From positions 1-64,000 of the forward strand of contig JBGAOK010000004.1 in assembly GCA_044221805.1 (NCBI GenBank): a stretch of 64,000 nucleotides of DNA, read 5' to 3'. Both the position numbers and the translations under genes were made by a program. This DNA comes from Meridianimarinicoccus sp044221805. GTDB lineage: Bacteria > Pseudomonadota > Alphaproteobacteria > Rhodobacterales > Rhodobacteraceae. Shown here one piece after another: positions 25,015-34,164 of the stretch; position 1 is the first letter of the stretch, and each line of letters opens with the position of its first letter. The notes beneath the pieces are model-generated. The model saw only the letters and a list, made by a program, of their open reading frames with translations. It ran no database searches and was not told the origin of the DNA.

Positions 25015-26525
25015 CCGAACTCGTCCGCATGACCGGGATCACCAAGGCCTTTCCGGGTGTCATGGCACTGAAGGGGGCGCAGTTCGACCTGCAGTCGGGC
25101 GAGGTGCACGCGCTGATGGGCGAGAACGGCGCGGGCAAATCGACGCTGATGAAGATTCTCGCGGGCATCTACCAGCCCGACGCCGGCACGGTCGAGGTGG
25201 CGGGCGAGGCGGTGACGCTGAACGGCCCGCGGGCGGCGCAGGCGGTGGGGATCGGCATGATCCACCAGGAACTGGCGCTGATGAACGACCTGACGGTCGC
25301 ACAGAACATCTTCATCGGCCGCGAACCGCGCCTCAGCTTCGGCCGGCTGGACGAGGCGGCGCTGAACGCGAAGGCGGCGGAGCTTTTCGCCGGACTGAAC
25401 GTCGCCATCGACCCGCGGGCCGAGGTCCGCACGCTGTCGGTCGCGAGGCAGCAGATGGTGGAGATCGCCAAGGCCCTCTCGCATCGCTCGCGCATCCTCA
25501 TCATGGACGAGCCGACCGCGGCGCTGAACGAGCACGAGACGGCGGAACTGCACGCGATCATCCGGCAGCTGAAGGCCGAGGGCGTCGGCGTCGTCTACAT
25601 CAGCCACAAGATGGACGAGATCCGCCGGATCTCCGACCGGGTGACGGTGATGCGCGACGGGGCCTTCGTCGCGACGGTCTCGGCTGCGGAGACCCCGATC
25701 GAGCGGATCATCGCGATGATGGTCGGGCGCGAGCTTGGCGAAAGCGTCGCCGGCATCCCGGATCTTGCCGACGCGCCGGTGGCGCTGGAGGTACGCGGCC
25801 TCTGCCGCGGCCGCGCGGTGCGGGACGTGAGCTTCACCCTGCGGCGGGGCGAGATCCTCGGGTTCGCGGGGCTGATGGGCGCCGGCCGGACCGAAGTGGC
25901 GCGGGTGATCTTCGGCGCAGACCGGCGCGATGCGGGCGAAATCCGGGTGGATGGCCGTCCGGCCACCATCGAGTCGCCACAGGACGCGGTCCGGGTGGGC
26001 ATTGGCTATCTCAGCGAAGACCGCAAGCATTTCGGCGTGGCGCTGGGGCTCGACGTCCGGGCGAACATCGCGCTCGCCTCGCTCGACCGGCTGAGCCGCG
26101 GCGGTGTGGTGGACGAGGCGGCCTGCGCCGCCGCGGCGAACGACTACATCCGCCGCCTCGCGATCCGCACGCCCTCCGACCGCCAGGAGGTGCGGCTGCT
26201 GTCGGGCGGCAACCAGCAGAAGGTCGTCATCGCCAAGTGGCTGCTGCGCGACTGCGACATCCTGATCTTCGACGAACCGACCCGCGGCATCGACGTCGGC
26301 GCGAAGGCGGAGATCTACCGGCTGCTGCAGGCGCTCGCCGCCGAGGGCAAGGCGATCATCGTCATCTCGTCGGAGCTGCCGGAAGTGCTGCGCCTCGCCC
26401 ACCGGATCGCGGTGATGTGCGAGGGGCGGCTGACCGGGTTCCTGCCGGGCGGACCGGCGACCAGCCAGGAGGAGATCATGCACCTCGCGACCCTCCGGCC
26501 AGACATGATCGAGGGAGCCGCCTGA
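25011..26525 (+). CDS. Two-domain sugar ABC transporter ATP-binding protein (RbsA/MglA type)
   Basis: A 504-residue fusion of two ATPase modules. The first has GENGAGKST, LSVARQQMVEIAKAL and ILIMDEPTAALNEHE. The second has GLMGAGRTE in the Walker A position (the degenerate lysine-less form usual in RbsA second domains), LSGGNQQKVVIAKWL and ILIFDEPTRGIDVGA. Only the first site is likely to hydrolyse ATP normally. It is coupled by four-base overlaps to the genes on both sides. Confidence 0.95.
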   Translation: MTELVRMTGITKAFPGVMALKGAQFDLQSGEVHALMGENGAGKSTLMKILAGIYQPDAGTVEVAGEAVTLNGPRAAQAVGIGMIHQELALMNDLTVAQNIFIGREPRLSFGRLDEAALNAKAAELFAGLNVAIDPRAEVRTLSVARQQMVEIAKALSHRSRILIMDEPTAALNEHETAELHAIIRQLKAEGVGVVYISHKMDEIRRISDRVTVMRDGAFVATVSAAETPIERIIAMMVGRELGESVAGIPDLADAPVALEVRGLCRGRAVRDVSFTLRRGEILGFAGLMGAGRTEVARVIFGADRRDAGEIRVDGRPATIESPQDAVRVGIGYLSEDRKHFGVALGLDVRANIALASLDRLSRGGVVDEAACAAAANDYIRRLAIRTPSDRQEVRLLSGGNQQKVVIAKWLLRDCDILIFDEPTRGIDVGAKAEIYRLLQALAAEGKAIIVISSELPEVLRLAHRIAVMCEGRLTGFLPGGPATSQEEIMHLATLRPDMIEGAA

Positions 26526-27526
26526 TGGCCAACGTCTCCGCCCCAGCCGCACCGGCCCGCCGCGGCGGCCTCGCCGCCCACCAGAAGCTCTGGGCCTTCG
26601 CGAGCCTGATCGTGCTGCTGGTGTTCTTCTCGGTCGCCTCGCCGAACTTCCTGCAGACGACAAACATTCTCGCGGTGCTGCAGGCGACGGCGGTCAACGG
26701 CGTGCTGGCGATCGCGGTGACGATGATCATCATCACCGGCGGCATCGACCTGTCGATCGGCACGCTGATGACCTTCTGCGCGGTGACCGCCGGGGTGGTG
26801 CTGACCTACTGGGGCATGCCGCTGCCCGTCGGCGTCGCGGCGGCGATCGCCATGGGGGCGTTCTGCGGGCTGGTCTCGGGCACGCTGGTGTCGCGGATGC
26901 GGATCCCGCCCTTCATCGCCACGCTGGGGATGATGCTGATCCTGAAGGGCCTGTCGCTGGTCGTGTCGGGCACCAAGCCGATCTATTTCAACGAGACGCC
27001 GGGCTATACCGACATCGCCCAGGGCTCGCTGGTGGGGCTGGTGCTGCCGACGGTGCCGGTGCCCAACGGGGTGCTGGTGCTGTTCGTGGTCGCGGTGGTG
27101 ATGGCCTGGGTGCTGAACCGCACGATGCTGGGCCGCTACTGCTTCGCCATGGGCTCGAACGAGGAAGCGGTGCGCCTGTCGGGTGTCAACACCGGCTGGT
27201 GGAAGACCGCGATCTACGTCCTGGGCGGCGCGATCTGCGGCATTGCCGGGCTGCTGATCTCGTCGCGGCTGAACTCGGCGCAGCCAGCGCTGGGGCTGGG
27301 CTACGAGCTCGATGCCATCGCCGCGGTGGTGATCGGCGGCACCTCGCTGGCGGGGGGCCGCGGGTCGATCCTTGGCACGGTGATCGGCGCGCTGATCATG
27401 TCGGTGCTGCTCAACGGCCTGCGCATCCTGTCGGTGGCGCAGGAATGGCAGACGGTGGTGACCGGCCTGATCATCATCGCTGCCGTCTATCTCGACATGC
27501 TCCGCCGCGGCAAGGCGGCGGGCTGA
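26525..27526 (+). CDS. Sugar ABC transporter permease (RbsC family)
   Basis: A 333-residue membrane protein with the BPD_transp_2 signature TMIIITGGIDLSIGTLMTF and the ATPase-contact loop LGRYCFAMGSNEEAVRLSG. AVVIGGTSLAGGRGSILGTV is a conserved late segment. The ATG overlaps the ATPase stop by one base. It forms one transporter with the preceding ATPase and the following binding protein. Confidence 0.94.
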   Translation: MANVSAPAAPARRGGLAAHQKLWAFASLIVLLVFFSVASPNFLQTTNILAVLQATAVNGVLAIAVTMIIITGGIDLSIGTLMTFCAVTAGVVLTYWGMPLPVGVAAAIAMGAFCGLVSGTLVSRMRIPPFIATLGMMLILKGLSLVVSGTKPIYFNETPGYTDIAQGSLVGLVLPTVPVPNGVLVLFVVAVVMAWVLNRTMLGRYCFAMGSNEEAVRLSGVNTGWWKTAIYVLGGAICGIAGLLISSRLNSAQPALGLGYELDAIAAVVIGGTSLAGGRGSILGTVIGALIMSVLLNGLRILSVAQEWQTVVTGLIIIAAVYLDMLRRGKAAG

Positions 27527-27560
27527 AACAACAAATCTTGCACATCAAGGGAGGACGACA

Positions 27561-28508
27561 ATGATCGCAAGACGGACCCTCATCGGCGCCATCAGCGCCG
27601 CCGCATTGATCGCCGGGGCTGGCTTCGCCCAGGCCCAGGACAAGATCTACATCCCGCTGATCTCGAAAGGATTCCAGCACCAGTTCTGGCAGGCGGTGAA
27701 GGCCGGTGCCGACAAGGGTGCGGCGGAATTCGGCGTCGAGGTGACCTTCGAGGGGCCCGATACCGAGGCCCAGGTCGACAAGCAGATGGACATGCTGGCC
27801 GCCGCGCTGGCGAAGAAGCCCGCCGCGATCGGCTTTGCCGCGCTGGACAGCCAGGCGGCGATCCCGCTGCTGAAGCAGGCGCAAGCGGCCGGCATTCCGG
27901 TGGTCGCCTTCGACTCGGGCGTGGACAGCGACATTCCCGTGACCACCGCCGCCACCGACAACATCGCGGCCGCGGCGCTGGCCGCCGACAAGATGGCCGA
28001 GCTGATCGGCGGGTCGGGCAAGGTGGCGCTGGTGGTGCATGACCAGACCTCGCGCACCGGGATCGACCGGCGCGACGGCTTCGTGAACCAGGTCAAGGCG
28101 AAGTATCCGAACATCGAGATCGTCGACATCCAGTACGGTGCCGGCGACCAGCTCCAGTCGACCGAGATCGCCAAGGCGATCCTGACCGCCAACCCCGACC
28201 TGAAGGGCATGTTCGGCGCCAACGAAGGCTCGGCCATCGGCGTCATCAACGCGGTGACCGAGTTGAAGCGGCCCGAGGTGGTGGTGATCGGCTATGACAG
28301 CGGCGCCGCCCAGAAGGACGCGATCCGGTCCGGCAAGATGGCGGGCGCGATCACCCAGAACCCGGTCGGCATCGGCTACGAGACGGTGAAGGCCGCCGTG
28401 GCCGCCGCCAAGGGCGAACAGGTGCCGCCGCAGATCGACACCGGTTTCTTCTGGTACGACAAGACCAGCATCAACAACCCCGAGATCGCCGCCGTTCTCT
28501 ACGATTGA
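27561..28508 (+). CDS. Sugar ABC transporter substrate-binding protein (RbsB family)
   Basis: A 315-residue periplasmic protein with a signal peptide ending FAQAQ-DKIY. It has family segments IYIPLISKGFQHQFWQAVKA, AIGFAALDSQAAIPLLKQAQ, VVAFDSGVD and the hinge motif MAGAITQNPVGIGYETVKAA. This is the binding protein of the second transporter. It is most likely specific for the sugar degraded by the downstream hydrolase and dehydratase (L-fucose or similar), by context only. Confidence 0.93.
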   Translation: MIARRTLIGAISAAALIAGAGFAQAQDKIYIPLISKGFQHQFWQAVKAGADKGAAEFGVEVTFEGPDTEAQVDKQMDMLAAALAKKPAAIGFAALDSQAAIPLLKQAQAAGIPVVAFDSGVDSDIPVTTAATDNIAAAALAADKMAELIGGSGKVALVVHDQTSRTGIDRRDGFVNQVKAKYPNIEIVDIQYGAGDQLQSTEIAKAILTANPDLKGMFGANEGSAIGVINAVTELKRPEVVVIGYDSGAAQKDAIRSGKMAGAITQNPVGIGYETVKAAVAAAKGEQVPPQIDTGFFWYDKTSINNPEIAAVLYD

Positions 28509-28520
28509 GCGGTGCGGTGC

Positions 28521-28556
28521 GGGCGGCGGGGGTTAGGCCATAGGCCCCCGCCGCCC
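28521..28556 (+). terminator. Strong GC hairpin between the binding-protein gene and the FAH gene
   Basis: Twelve-base arms GGGCGGCGGGGG / CCCCCGCCGCCC with a 12-base loop, 12 bases after the binding-protein stop. No T-run follows, so it may be a processing or stability element that keeps binding-protein mRNA abundant, or a partial terminator before the catabolic genes. Confidence 0.6.
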
Positions 28557-28630
28557 GGTCCTGACCTTCCTTGCTGAACCCCAGTCGCCCTTGCGCGACG
28601 CCCCGGCCGCCGGCCGGGGAAGCTGCCGGA

Positions 28631-29482
28631 ATGACCAGAATGCGACTGCTCCGCCACGGCCCGAAGGGCCAGGAACGCCCGGGCCTGATCGATGGCCGGG
28701 GCGTGATGCGCGACCTCTCGGGCCATGTCCCGGACATTGCCGGCGCGGCGCTGCTGCCCGACAGCCTGGCCCGGCTGGCCGCGCTGGACCCCGACAGCCT
28801 GCCCGCGGTCCCCGGAAGCCCGCGGATCGGCGCCTGTGTCGGGCAGGTCGGCAAGTTCATCTGCATCGGCCTGAACTATGCCGACCACGCCGCCGAATCC
28901 GGGCTGCCGGTGCCGGCCGAGCCGGTGGTCTTCGCCAAGTGGACCAGCGCCATCTGCGGCCCCGACGACGATATCGAGATCCCGCGCGGATCGAGCAAGA
29001 CCGACTGGGAGGTCGAGCTGGGCGTGGTGATCGGCCAGGGTGGCCGCTACATCGCGGAAGGCGATGCCCTGTCCCACGTGGCCGGATACTGCGTGATCAA
29101 TGACGTCTCGGAACGGGAATGGCAGCTGGAGCGCGGCGGCACCTGGGACAAGGGCAAGGGCTGCGACACCTTCGGGCCGATCGGGCCGTGGCTGGTGACC
29201 CCGGACGAGGCCGGCGACATCGACTCTCTGGCCATGTGGCTCGAAGTCGAGGGGCACCGCTTCCAGTCGGGCAGCACCGCCACGATGATCTTCCGGGTGC
29301 CGGCGATCATCGCCTATCTATCGCGCTTCCTGTCGCTGCAGCCCGGCGACGTGATCTCGACCGGCACGCCGCCGGGGGTCGGGCTCGGCCAGAAGCCGCC
29401 GCGCTATCTGAAGGGCGGCGAGACCATCCGCCTGGGCATCGACGGGCTGGGCGTGCAGACCCAGAAGGTCGTGCGCGCATGA
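28631..29482 (+). CDS. FAH-family hydrolase, probable 2,4-diketo-3-deoxy-L-fuconate hydrolase
   Basis: A 283-residue member of the fumarylacetoacetate hydrolase fold. IGLNYADHAAESG, the metal-ligand segment KTDWEVELGVVIG and GYCVINDVSEREWQ are all present, then GDVISTGTPPGVG. It overlaps L-fuconate dehydratase by four bases, which points to the last step of the non-phosphorylative L-fucose route, splitting 2,4-diketo-3-deoxy-L-fuconate to pyruvate and lactate. The family also includes ureidoglycolate lyase-like names; context favours the sugar role. Confidence 0.85.
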   Translation: MTRMRLLRHGPKGQERPGLIDGRGVMRDLSGHVPDIAGAALLPDSLARLAALDPDSLPAVPGSPRIGACVGQVGKFICIGLNYADHAAESGLPVPAEPVVFAKWTSAICGPDDDIEIPRGSSKTDWEVELGVVIGQGGRYIAEGDALSHVAGYCVINDVSEREWQLERGGTWDKGKGCDTFGPIGPWLVTPDEAGDIDSLAMWLEVEGHRFQSGSTATMIFRVPAIIAYLSRFLSLQPGDVISTGTPPGVGLGQKPPRYLKGGETIRLGIDGLGVQTQKVVRA

Positions 29483-30756
29483 CCCGCATCACCGGCCTGC
29501 GCAGCCTCGACGTGCGCTTTCCGACCAGCCTGTCGCTGGACGGATCGGACGCGATGAACCCCGACCCGGACTATTCCGCGGCCTATGTGATCCTCGAAAC
29601 CGACGGTCCCCACGAAGGCCATGGCCTGACCTTCACCATCGGCCGCGGCAACGAGATCTGCATCAGCGCGATCGAGGCGCTGCGCCCGCTGGTGGTGGGG
29701 CTGGACATGGGCTGGATCGCGGCGGACATGGGCCGGTTCTGGCGCAACGTCACCGGCGACAGCCAGCTGCGCTGGATCGGCCCGGACAAGGGCGCGATCC
29801 ATCTGGCCACCGGCGCGGTGGTCAACGCGGTCTGGGACCTGTGGGCCAAGCTGGAAGGCAAGCCGGTCTGGCAACTGGTCGCCGACATGACCCCGGCCGA
29901 GATCGTGCGCTGCATCGATTTCCGCTACCTGACCGACTGCATCACGCCCGACTGGGCGCTCGACTTCCTGACCCGCGCCGCCGAAGGCAAGGCCGGCCGC
30001 ATCGCCACTCTGCAGGCCGAGGGCTATCCCTGCTACACAACCTCGGCCGGCTGGCTCGGCTATGACGACGCCAAGCTGAGCCGGCTCTGCCGCGAGGCGG
30101 TGGAGGCGGGCTTCCGCCACATCAAGATGAAAGTCGGGCGCGACCTTGCCGACGACATCCGCCGCCTGACCATCGCCCGCGACACGGTCGGCCCGGACGT
30201 CAGGCTGATGATCGACGCCAACCAGGTCTGGGAGGTCGACCAGGCGATCGACTGGGTCAGGAAGCTGGCCTTCGCAGACCCGTGGTTCATCGAGGAACCG
30301 ACCAGCCCCGACGACGTGGCCGGGCACCGCCGGATCCGCGCGGGCGTCGCCCCGGTGCAGGTGGCGACCGGCGAGATGTGCCAGAACCGGGTGCTGTTCA
30401 AGCAGTTCATCATGGAAGGCGCGGTCGACGTGGTGCAGATCGACGCCTGCCGGCTGGGCGGGGTGAACGAGATCCTCGCGGTGCTGCTGATGGCGGCAAA
30501 GCACGGGTTGAAGGTCTGCCCCCATGCCGGGGGGGTGGGGCTCTGCGAATATGTCCAGCATCTGGCGATGATCGACTACCTCTGCATCGCCGGCACCCGC
30601 GAGGGCCGGGTGATCGAATATGTCGACCACCTGCACGAGCATTTCCTTGATCCCAGCGTGATCCGGAACGCCGCCTACCTGCCGCCGACCGCGCCGGGCT
30701 TCTCGATCCAGATGAAACCCATGAGCCTGGCCGCCTATCGCTTCCGGGCCGGTTGA
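29479..30756 (+). CDS. fucD: L-fuconate dehydratase (enolase superfamily)
   Basis: A 425-residue mandelate racemase-type enolase superfamily enzyme. The N-terminal SDAMNPDPDYSAAYVILETD is distinctive of L-fuconate dehydratase. The catalytic KMKVG lysine pair, metal ligands in MIDANQVW, FIEEPTSPDD and VATGEMCQN, and the CPHAGGVGLCEY histidine are all present. It dehydrates L-fuconate to 2-keto-3-deoxy-L-fuconate. L-fucose dehydrogenase, lactonase and the SDR dehydrogenase of the route are not in the window, unless the zinc enzyme at 24.0 kb supplies one step. Confidence 0.92.
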   Translation: MTRITGLRSLDVRFPTSLSLDGSDAMNPDPDYSAAYVILETDGPHEGHGLTFTIGRGNEICISAIEALRPLVVGLDMGWIAADMGRFWRNVTGDSQLRWIGPDKGAIHLATGAVVNAVWDLWAKLEGKPVWQLVADMTPAEIVRCIDFRYLTDCITPDWALDFLTRAAEGKAGRIATLQAEGYPCYTTSAGWLGYDDAKLSRLCREAVEAGFRHIKMKVGRDLADDIRRLTIARDTVGPDVRLMIDANQVWEVDQAIDWVRKLAFADPWFIEEPTSPDDVAGHRRIRAGVAPVQVATGEMCQNRVLFKQFIMEGAVDVVQIDACRLGGVNEILAVLLMAAKHGLKVCPHAGGVGLCEYVQHLAMIDYLCIAGTREGRVIEYVDHLHEHFLDPSVIRNAAYLPPTAPGFSIQMKPMSLAAYRFRAG

Positions 30757-30855
30757 GCGGGCGGCGCCGGCCCGGAACCGGCAAGCGGCCACGTTCCGCT
30801 TCCGGATCCGCCCGGAAGGGTCTATGCGGGACCGATCCAGCCCGAGGAGCACCCG

Positions 30856-31149
30856 ATGGCCGACGAAGACTATGTCTATGACGAGGCCACCGGCGAATGG
30901 CGCCCGGCAGGGGCTGCCACCGAAACCACCGTGGCCCGGGTCGTGCGCGACTCGGCCGGGACCGTGCTGGCCGACGGCGACTCGGTCACCCTGATCAAGG
31001 ACCTGAAGGTCAAGGGCAGCAACCAGACCCTGAAGCAGGGCTCGGTGATCCGCTCGATCCGTCTGACGGACAACGAGGACGAGATCGACTGCCGTCACGA
31101 CACGATCAAGGGTCTGGTCCTGCGCACCGAATTCGTCCGCAAGCGCTGA
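30856..31149 (+). CDS. PhnA-domain protein (YjdM-like) lacking the zinc ribbon
   Basis: A 97-residue protein whose second half, VLADGDSVTLIKDLKVKGSN followed by IRSIRLTDNEDEIDCRHDTIKGL, is the PhnA C-terminal domain. The usual N-terminal four-cysteine zinc ribbon is missing; instead there is a short acidic, aromatic start (DEDYVYDEATGEWRP). Function is not established; despite the name, family members are not clearly involved in phosphonate breakdown. Confidence 0.85.
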   Translation: MADEDYVYDEATGEWRPAGAATETTVARVVRDSAGTVLADGDSVTLIKDLKVKGSNQTLKQGSVIRSIRLTDNEDEIDCRHDTIKGLVLRTEFVRKR

Positions 31150-31192
31150 AGCGCCCCACAGCGCAGGAGCGACATCGGCGGCGGCGGACCTA

Positions 31193-32113
31193 TCAGGGCG
31201 CGTCCCCGCGCTGCTTCAGCACCGCCGCCACAGCGACGCGGAACAGGTGGACGTCGGGCGTCGGCGTGTCCTCGGGCCGGGCCAGAAGGCCGACCGGTCC
31301 GGTGGTCAGGCTGGTGTCGAAGGGCAGGGCGACCAGACGGCCATCGGCGATCTCGTTCGCAACCACGCCGCCCGAGATGATCCAGACCGCATCGCTGATC
31401 CGGGTATAGACCCGCCCGAAGGCGCCCGAGACGGTTTCCAGCCGGTTCGGAATCTCGCCGATGCCCGCGGCGATCAGGAAGCGCTCCACGATCGGGCGGA
31501 TCACCGCCCCTTGCGGCGGATAGAGGATCTGGAACCCGGTGATCCGGTCGATCTGCGGATCCTGCAGGATCGGGTGCCCGGGCCGCACCACGAAGACCAC
31601 GGTTTCGTTGTAGATCTGGGTGAAGCTCAGCCCGGTCAGCATCTCGGGCGTGCCGAGCCGGCCGATCACCAGATCCAGCAGGCCGCCGCGCAGCCGGTCG
31701 ATCAGGAAATCGTGCGGCCCGTCCACGATCCTGAGCGTGGTGTCGGGCGCGGTCAGGGTGAACTCGGCGGCGACCCGCGGCATCAACCCGGCGGCGACGC
31801 TGGGCAGCACGCCCACGCTCAGCCGGGTCTTGCCGCGGCGCGAGACCTGGTCGACGCTGTCGGCGCCCTGGCGCAGCGCGGCCAGGCTCATCTCGGCGAA
31901 ATGCAGGAAGACCTCGCCCTGCCGGGTCAGGGCGATGCCGCCGCGGTCGCGGTACAGCAGCGTCGCCCCCAGCATGTCCTCAAGCTCCTTCAAAGTCTTC
32001 GAGATCGCCGGCTGGGTCAGGAACAGCCGTTCGGCGGCCGCCTTCAGGCTCTGCTGCCGGACGATTTCCACGAAGCTTTCGATATGGCGCAGCTTGATCC
32101 GGCGGTCGAGCAT
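31193..32113 (-). CDS. pcaQ: LysR-type regulator of the protocatechuate genes
   Basis: A 306-residue LysR regulator with the N-terminal helix-turn-helix LKAAAERLFLTQPAISKTLK at about residues 23-42, and a substrate-binding domain with PQGAVIRPIVERFLIAAGIG, typical of PcaQ. It is divergent from pobA-pcaDCHG, the usual PcaQ target in alphaproteobacteria. The inducer in relatives is beta-carboxy-muconate or the lactone made in the pathway. Confidence 0.92.
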   Translation of the reverse strand: MLDRRIKLRHIESFVEIVRQQSLKAAAERLFLTQPAISKTLKELEDMLGATLLYRDRGGIALTRQGEVFLHFAEMSLAALRQGADSVDQVSRRGKTRLSVGVLPSVAAGLMPRVAAEFTLTAPDTTLRIVDGPHDFLIDRLRGGLLDLVIGRLGTPEMLTGLSFTQIYNETVVFVVRPGHPILQDPQIDRITGFQILYPPQGAVIRPIVERFLIAAGIGEIPNRLETVSGAFGRVYTRISDAVWIISGGVVANEIADGRLVALPFDTSLTTGPVGLLARPEDTPTPDVHLFRVAVAAVLKQRGDAP

Positions 32114-32167
32114 TTGATTGCCTAATTGGGAAAGTAAATCGAACTATTCATCATTTTACATCTTCGT

Positions 32168-32180
32168 TTGATTATATCAA
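32168..32180 (+). promoter_or_regulatory. Palindrome TTGAT-TAT-ATCAA upstream of pobA
   Basis: A perfect 5+3+5 dyad in the AT-rich 93-base region between pcaQ and pobA, ending 26 bases before the pobA ATG. It looks like an FNR box with a three-base centre instead of four, so FNR binding is doubtful. It may instead be part of a LysR-type operator for PcaQ. The published PcaQ box ATAACC-N4-GGTTAA is not seen. Confidence 0.4.
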
Positions 32181-32206
32181 CCTCTGCGCATCAGGGGGGA
32201 GACAGA

Positions 32207-33376
32207 ATGCGCACACAGGTGGCGATCATCGGCGGCGGGCCATCGGGCCTGCTTCTTTCGCAACTGCTGCACCAGCGCGGCATCGACAGTGTCGTGCTGG
32301 AACGCAAGACCCGGGACTATGTCCTGGGCCGGATCCGCGCCGGGATCCTGGAAACCGGGCTGGTCGCACTGATGCGCGAGGCCGGCGCCGCCGGGCGGCT
32401 GGACCGGGAATGCTTCATCCATGACGGCACCCGGATCGCCAGCGGCGAGGAGATGTTCGGGATCAACTTCACCGAGCTGACCGGCACGCCGGTGGTGGTC
32501 TATGGCCAGACCGAACTGACCCGCGACCTCTATGACGTCCGCGAGGCGGCGGGGGGCACCATCGTCTTCAATGCCGAGGACGTACAGATCGACGGCGCCG
32601 ACACCGCAACGCCCTGCGTCACCTACCGGGTGAACGGCAAGGCGGAACGGCTCGACTGCGATTTCGTCGCCGGCTGCGACGGCTTCCACGGCGTGTCGCG
32701 CCAGACCATCCCGCTGGATATCCGCCGGGAATACGAGAAGACCTATCCCTTCGGCTGGCTGGGCATCCTGTCGGAAACGCCCCCGGTCCATCACGAGCTG
32801 ATCTATTCCAGCTCGGACCGCGGCTTCGCGCTCTGCTCCATGCGGCATGCGAAGCTCAGCCGCTACTACATCCAGTGCGCGCTCAGCGACCATGTGCAGG
32901 ACTGGACCGACCAGGCCTTCTGGGACGAACTGCGCCGACGGCTGCCTGCCGAGGTGGCCGAGGCCGTGGTGACCGGCCCGTCGATCGAGAAGTCGATCGC
33001 GCCGCTCCGGTCCTTCGTGACCGAGCCGATGCAGTGGGGCCGGCTGTTCCTGTGCGGCGACGCCGCCCATATCGTGCCGCCGACCGGCGCCAAGGGGCTG
33101 AACACCGCGGCCTCGGACGTCAACTACCTGTATCGCGGGCTGGTGCAGTTCTATCACGACGGCGACCGCGCCGGGCTGGACGGCTATTCGCAGAAGGCGC
33201 TGGCCCGGATCTGGCAGGCGGAACGCTTCTCGTGGTCGATGACCAACCTGCTGCACCGCTTCCCCCATCAGAACGAATTCGACCTGCGGATGCAGCGCGC
33301 CGAGCTTGCGCTGCTGCGCGACAACGCCGCCGCCCAGCGGGTGCTGGCCGAAAGCTATGTGGGGCTGCCCTACTGA
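32207..33376 (+). CDS. pobA: 4-hydroxybenzoate 3-monooxygenase
   Basis: A 389-residue flavoprotein converting 4-hydroxybenzoate to protocatechuate with NADPH and oxygen. The N-terminal FAD motif IIGGGPSG, the middle DG motif DFVAGCDGFHG, and FLCGDAAHIVPPTGAKG (Asp at residue 285) are intact. LGRIRAGILE and the LERKTRDYV start are typical PobA. It sits first in the pca operon; GGGGGGAGA precedes the ATG. The stop overlaps pcaD by one base. Confidence 0.96.
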   Translation: MRTQVAIIGGGPSGLLLSQLLHQRGIDSVVLERKTRDYVLGRIRAGILETGLVALMREAGAAGRLDRECFIHDGTRIASGEEMFGINFTELTGTPVVVYGQTELTRDLYDVREAAGGTIVFNAEDVQIDGADTATPCVTYRVNGKAERLDCDFVAGCDGFHGVSRQTIPLDIRREYEKTYPFGWLGILSETPPVHHELIYSSSDRGFALCSMRHAKLSRYYIQCALSDHVQDWTDQAFWDELRRRLPAEVAEAVVTGPSIEKSIAPLRSFVTEPMQWGRLFLCGDAAHIVPPTGAKGLNTAASDVNYLYRGLVQFYHDGDRAGLDGYSQKALARIWQAERFSWSMTNLLHRFPHQNEFDLRMQRAELALLRDNAAAQRVLAESYVGLPY

Positions 33377-34164
33377 TGCCGATGCTCGACCTGCCCGGCG
33401 TGCGGATCCACTGGCGCGAGGACGGCGATCCCGACGGCCGCCCGGTGGCCTTCGCCAATTCGCTGGGGACCGACCTGACGCTTTGGGACGCCGTGCTGCC
33501 GCTGCTGCCCGGCGGGCTGCGGCTGATCCGCTTCGACACCCGCGGCCATGGGCAAAGCACGGTGCCGCCACCGCCCTACGGGCTGGACGATCTGGTCGGC
33601 GATGCCGAGGCGCTGCTCGATCATCTGCGCGTCCGGGGCGCGGTCTTTGTCGGAGTGTCCCTTGGCGGCATGATCGCCCAGGGGCTGGCCGCCCGCCGGC
33701 CCGATCAGGTCGGTGCGCTGGTGCTGTCGAACACCGCGGCGCGAATGGGCACGCCCGGGATGTGGCAGGACCGGATCGCTTCGGTCGAGGCCGGCGGCAT
33801 CGCTGCGGTGGCCGAGCCGATCCTGGACCGCTGGTTCGGGCCCGCCTTTCGCGCCTCGGGCGCCGTGGCGCCGTGGCGCGCGATGCTGACCGGCACGCCC
33901 CGCGCAGGCTACATCGGCTGCTGCGCCGCGCTGGCCGGGGCCGACCTGACCGCCTCGACCGCGGGCCTGCGGCTGCCGGCGCTGGCGATCGGCGGCTCGG
34001 CCGACGGCGCCTCGCCCAGCGAAATCGTCCGCGCCACCGCCGCGCTGATCCCCGGCGCCCGCTTCGTCGAGATCGACGGCGCCGGCCACCTGCCCTGCGT
34101 CGAGACGCCCGCGGCCCACGCCGCGATCCTGTCCGCGTTCCTGAAGGAAACCACCGATGTCTGA
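33376..34164 (+). CDS. pcaD: 3-oxoadipate enol-lactonase
   Basis: A 262-residue alpha/beta hydrolase opening the enol-lactone to 3-oxoadipate. The nucleophile is S95 in GVSLGG, the oxyanion region is FANSLGTDLTLWD, and the histidine is in GAGHLPCVE. It is coupled to pobA (one-base overlap) and pcaC (eight-base overlap). It is not fused to pcaC, unlike the pcaL form. Confidence 0.95.
   Translation: MPMLDLPGVRIHWREDGDPDGRPVAFANSLGTDLTLWDAVLPLLPGGLRLIRFDTRGHGQSTVPPPPYGLDDLVGDAEALLDHLRVRGAVFVGVSLGGMIAQGLAARRPDQVGALVLSNTAARMGTPGMWQDRIASVEAGGIAAVAEPILDRWFGPAFRASGAVAPWRAMLTGTPRAGYIGCCAALAGADLTASTAGLRLPALAIGGSADGASPSEIVRATAALIPGARFVEIDGAGHLPCVETPAAHAAILSAFLKETTDV

Noticed and set aside
32168..32180. 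FNR box upstream of pobA
   Set aside because: The dyad has a three-base centre instead of the four needed for FNR, so it is listed only as an unassigned palindrome.
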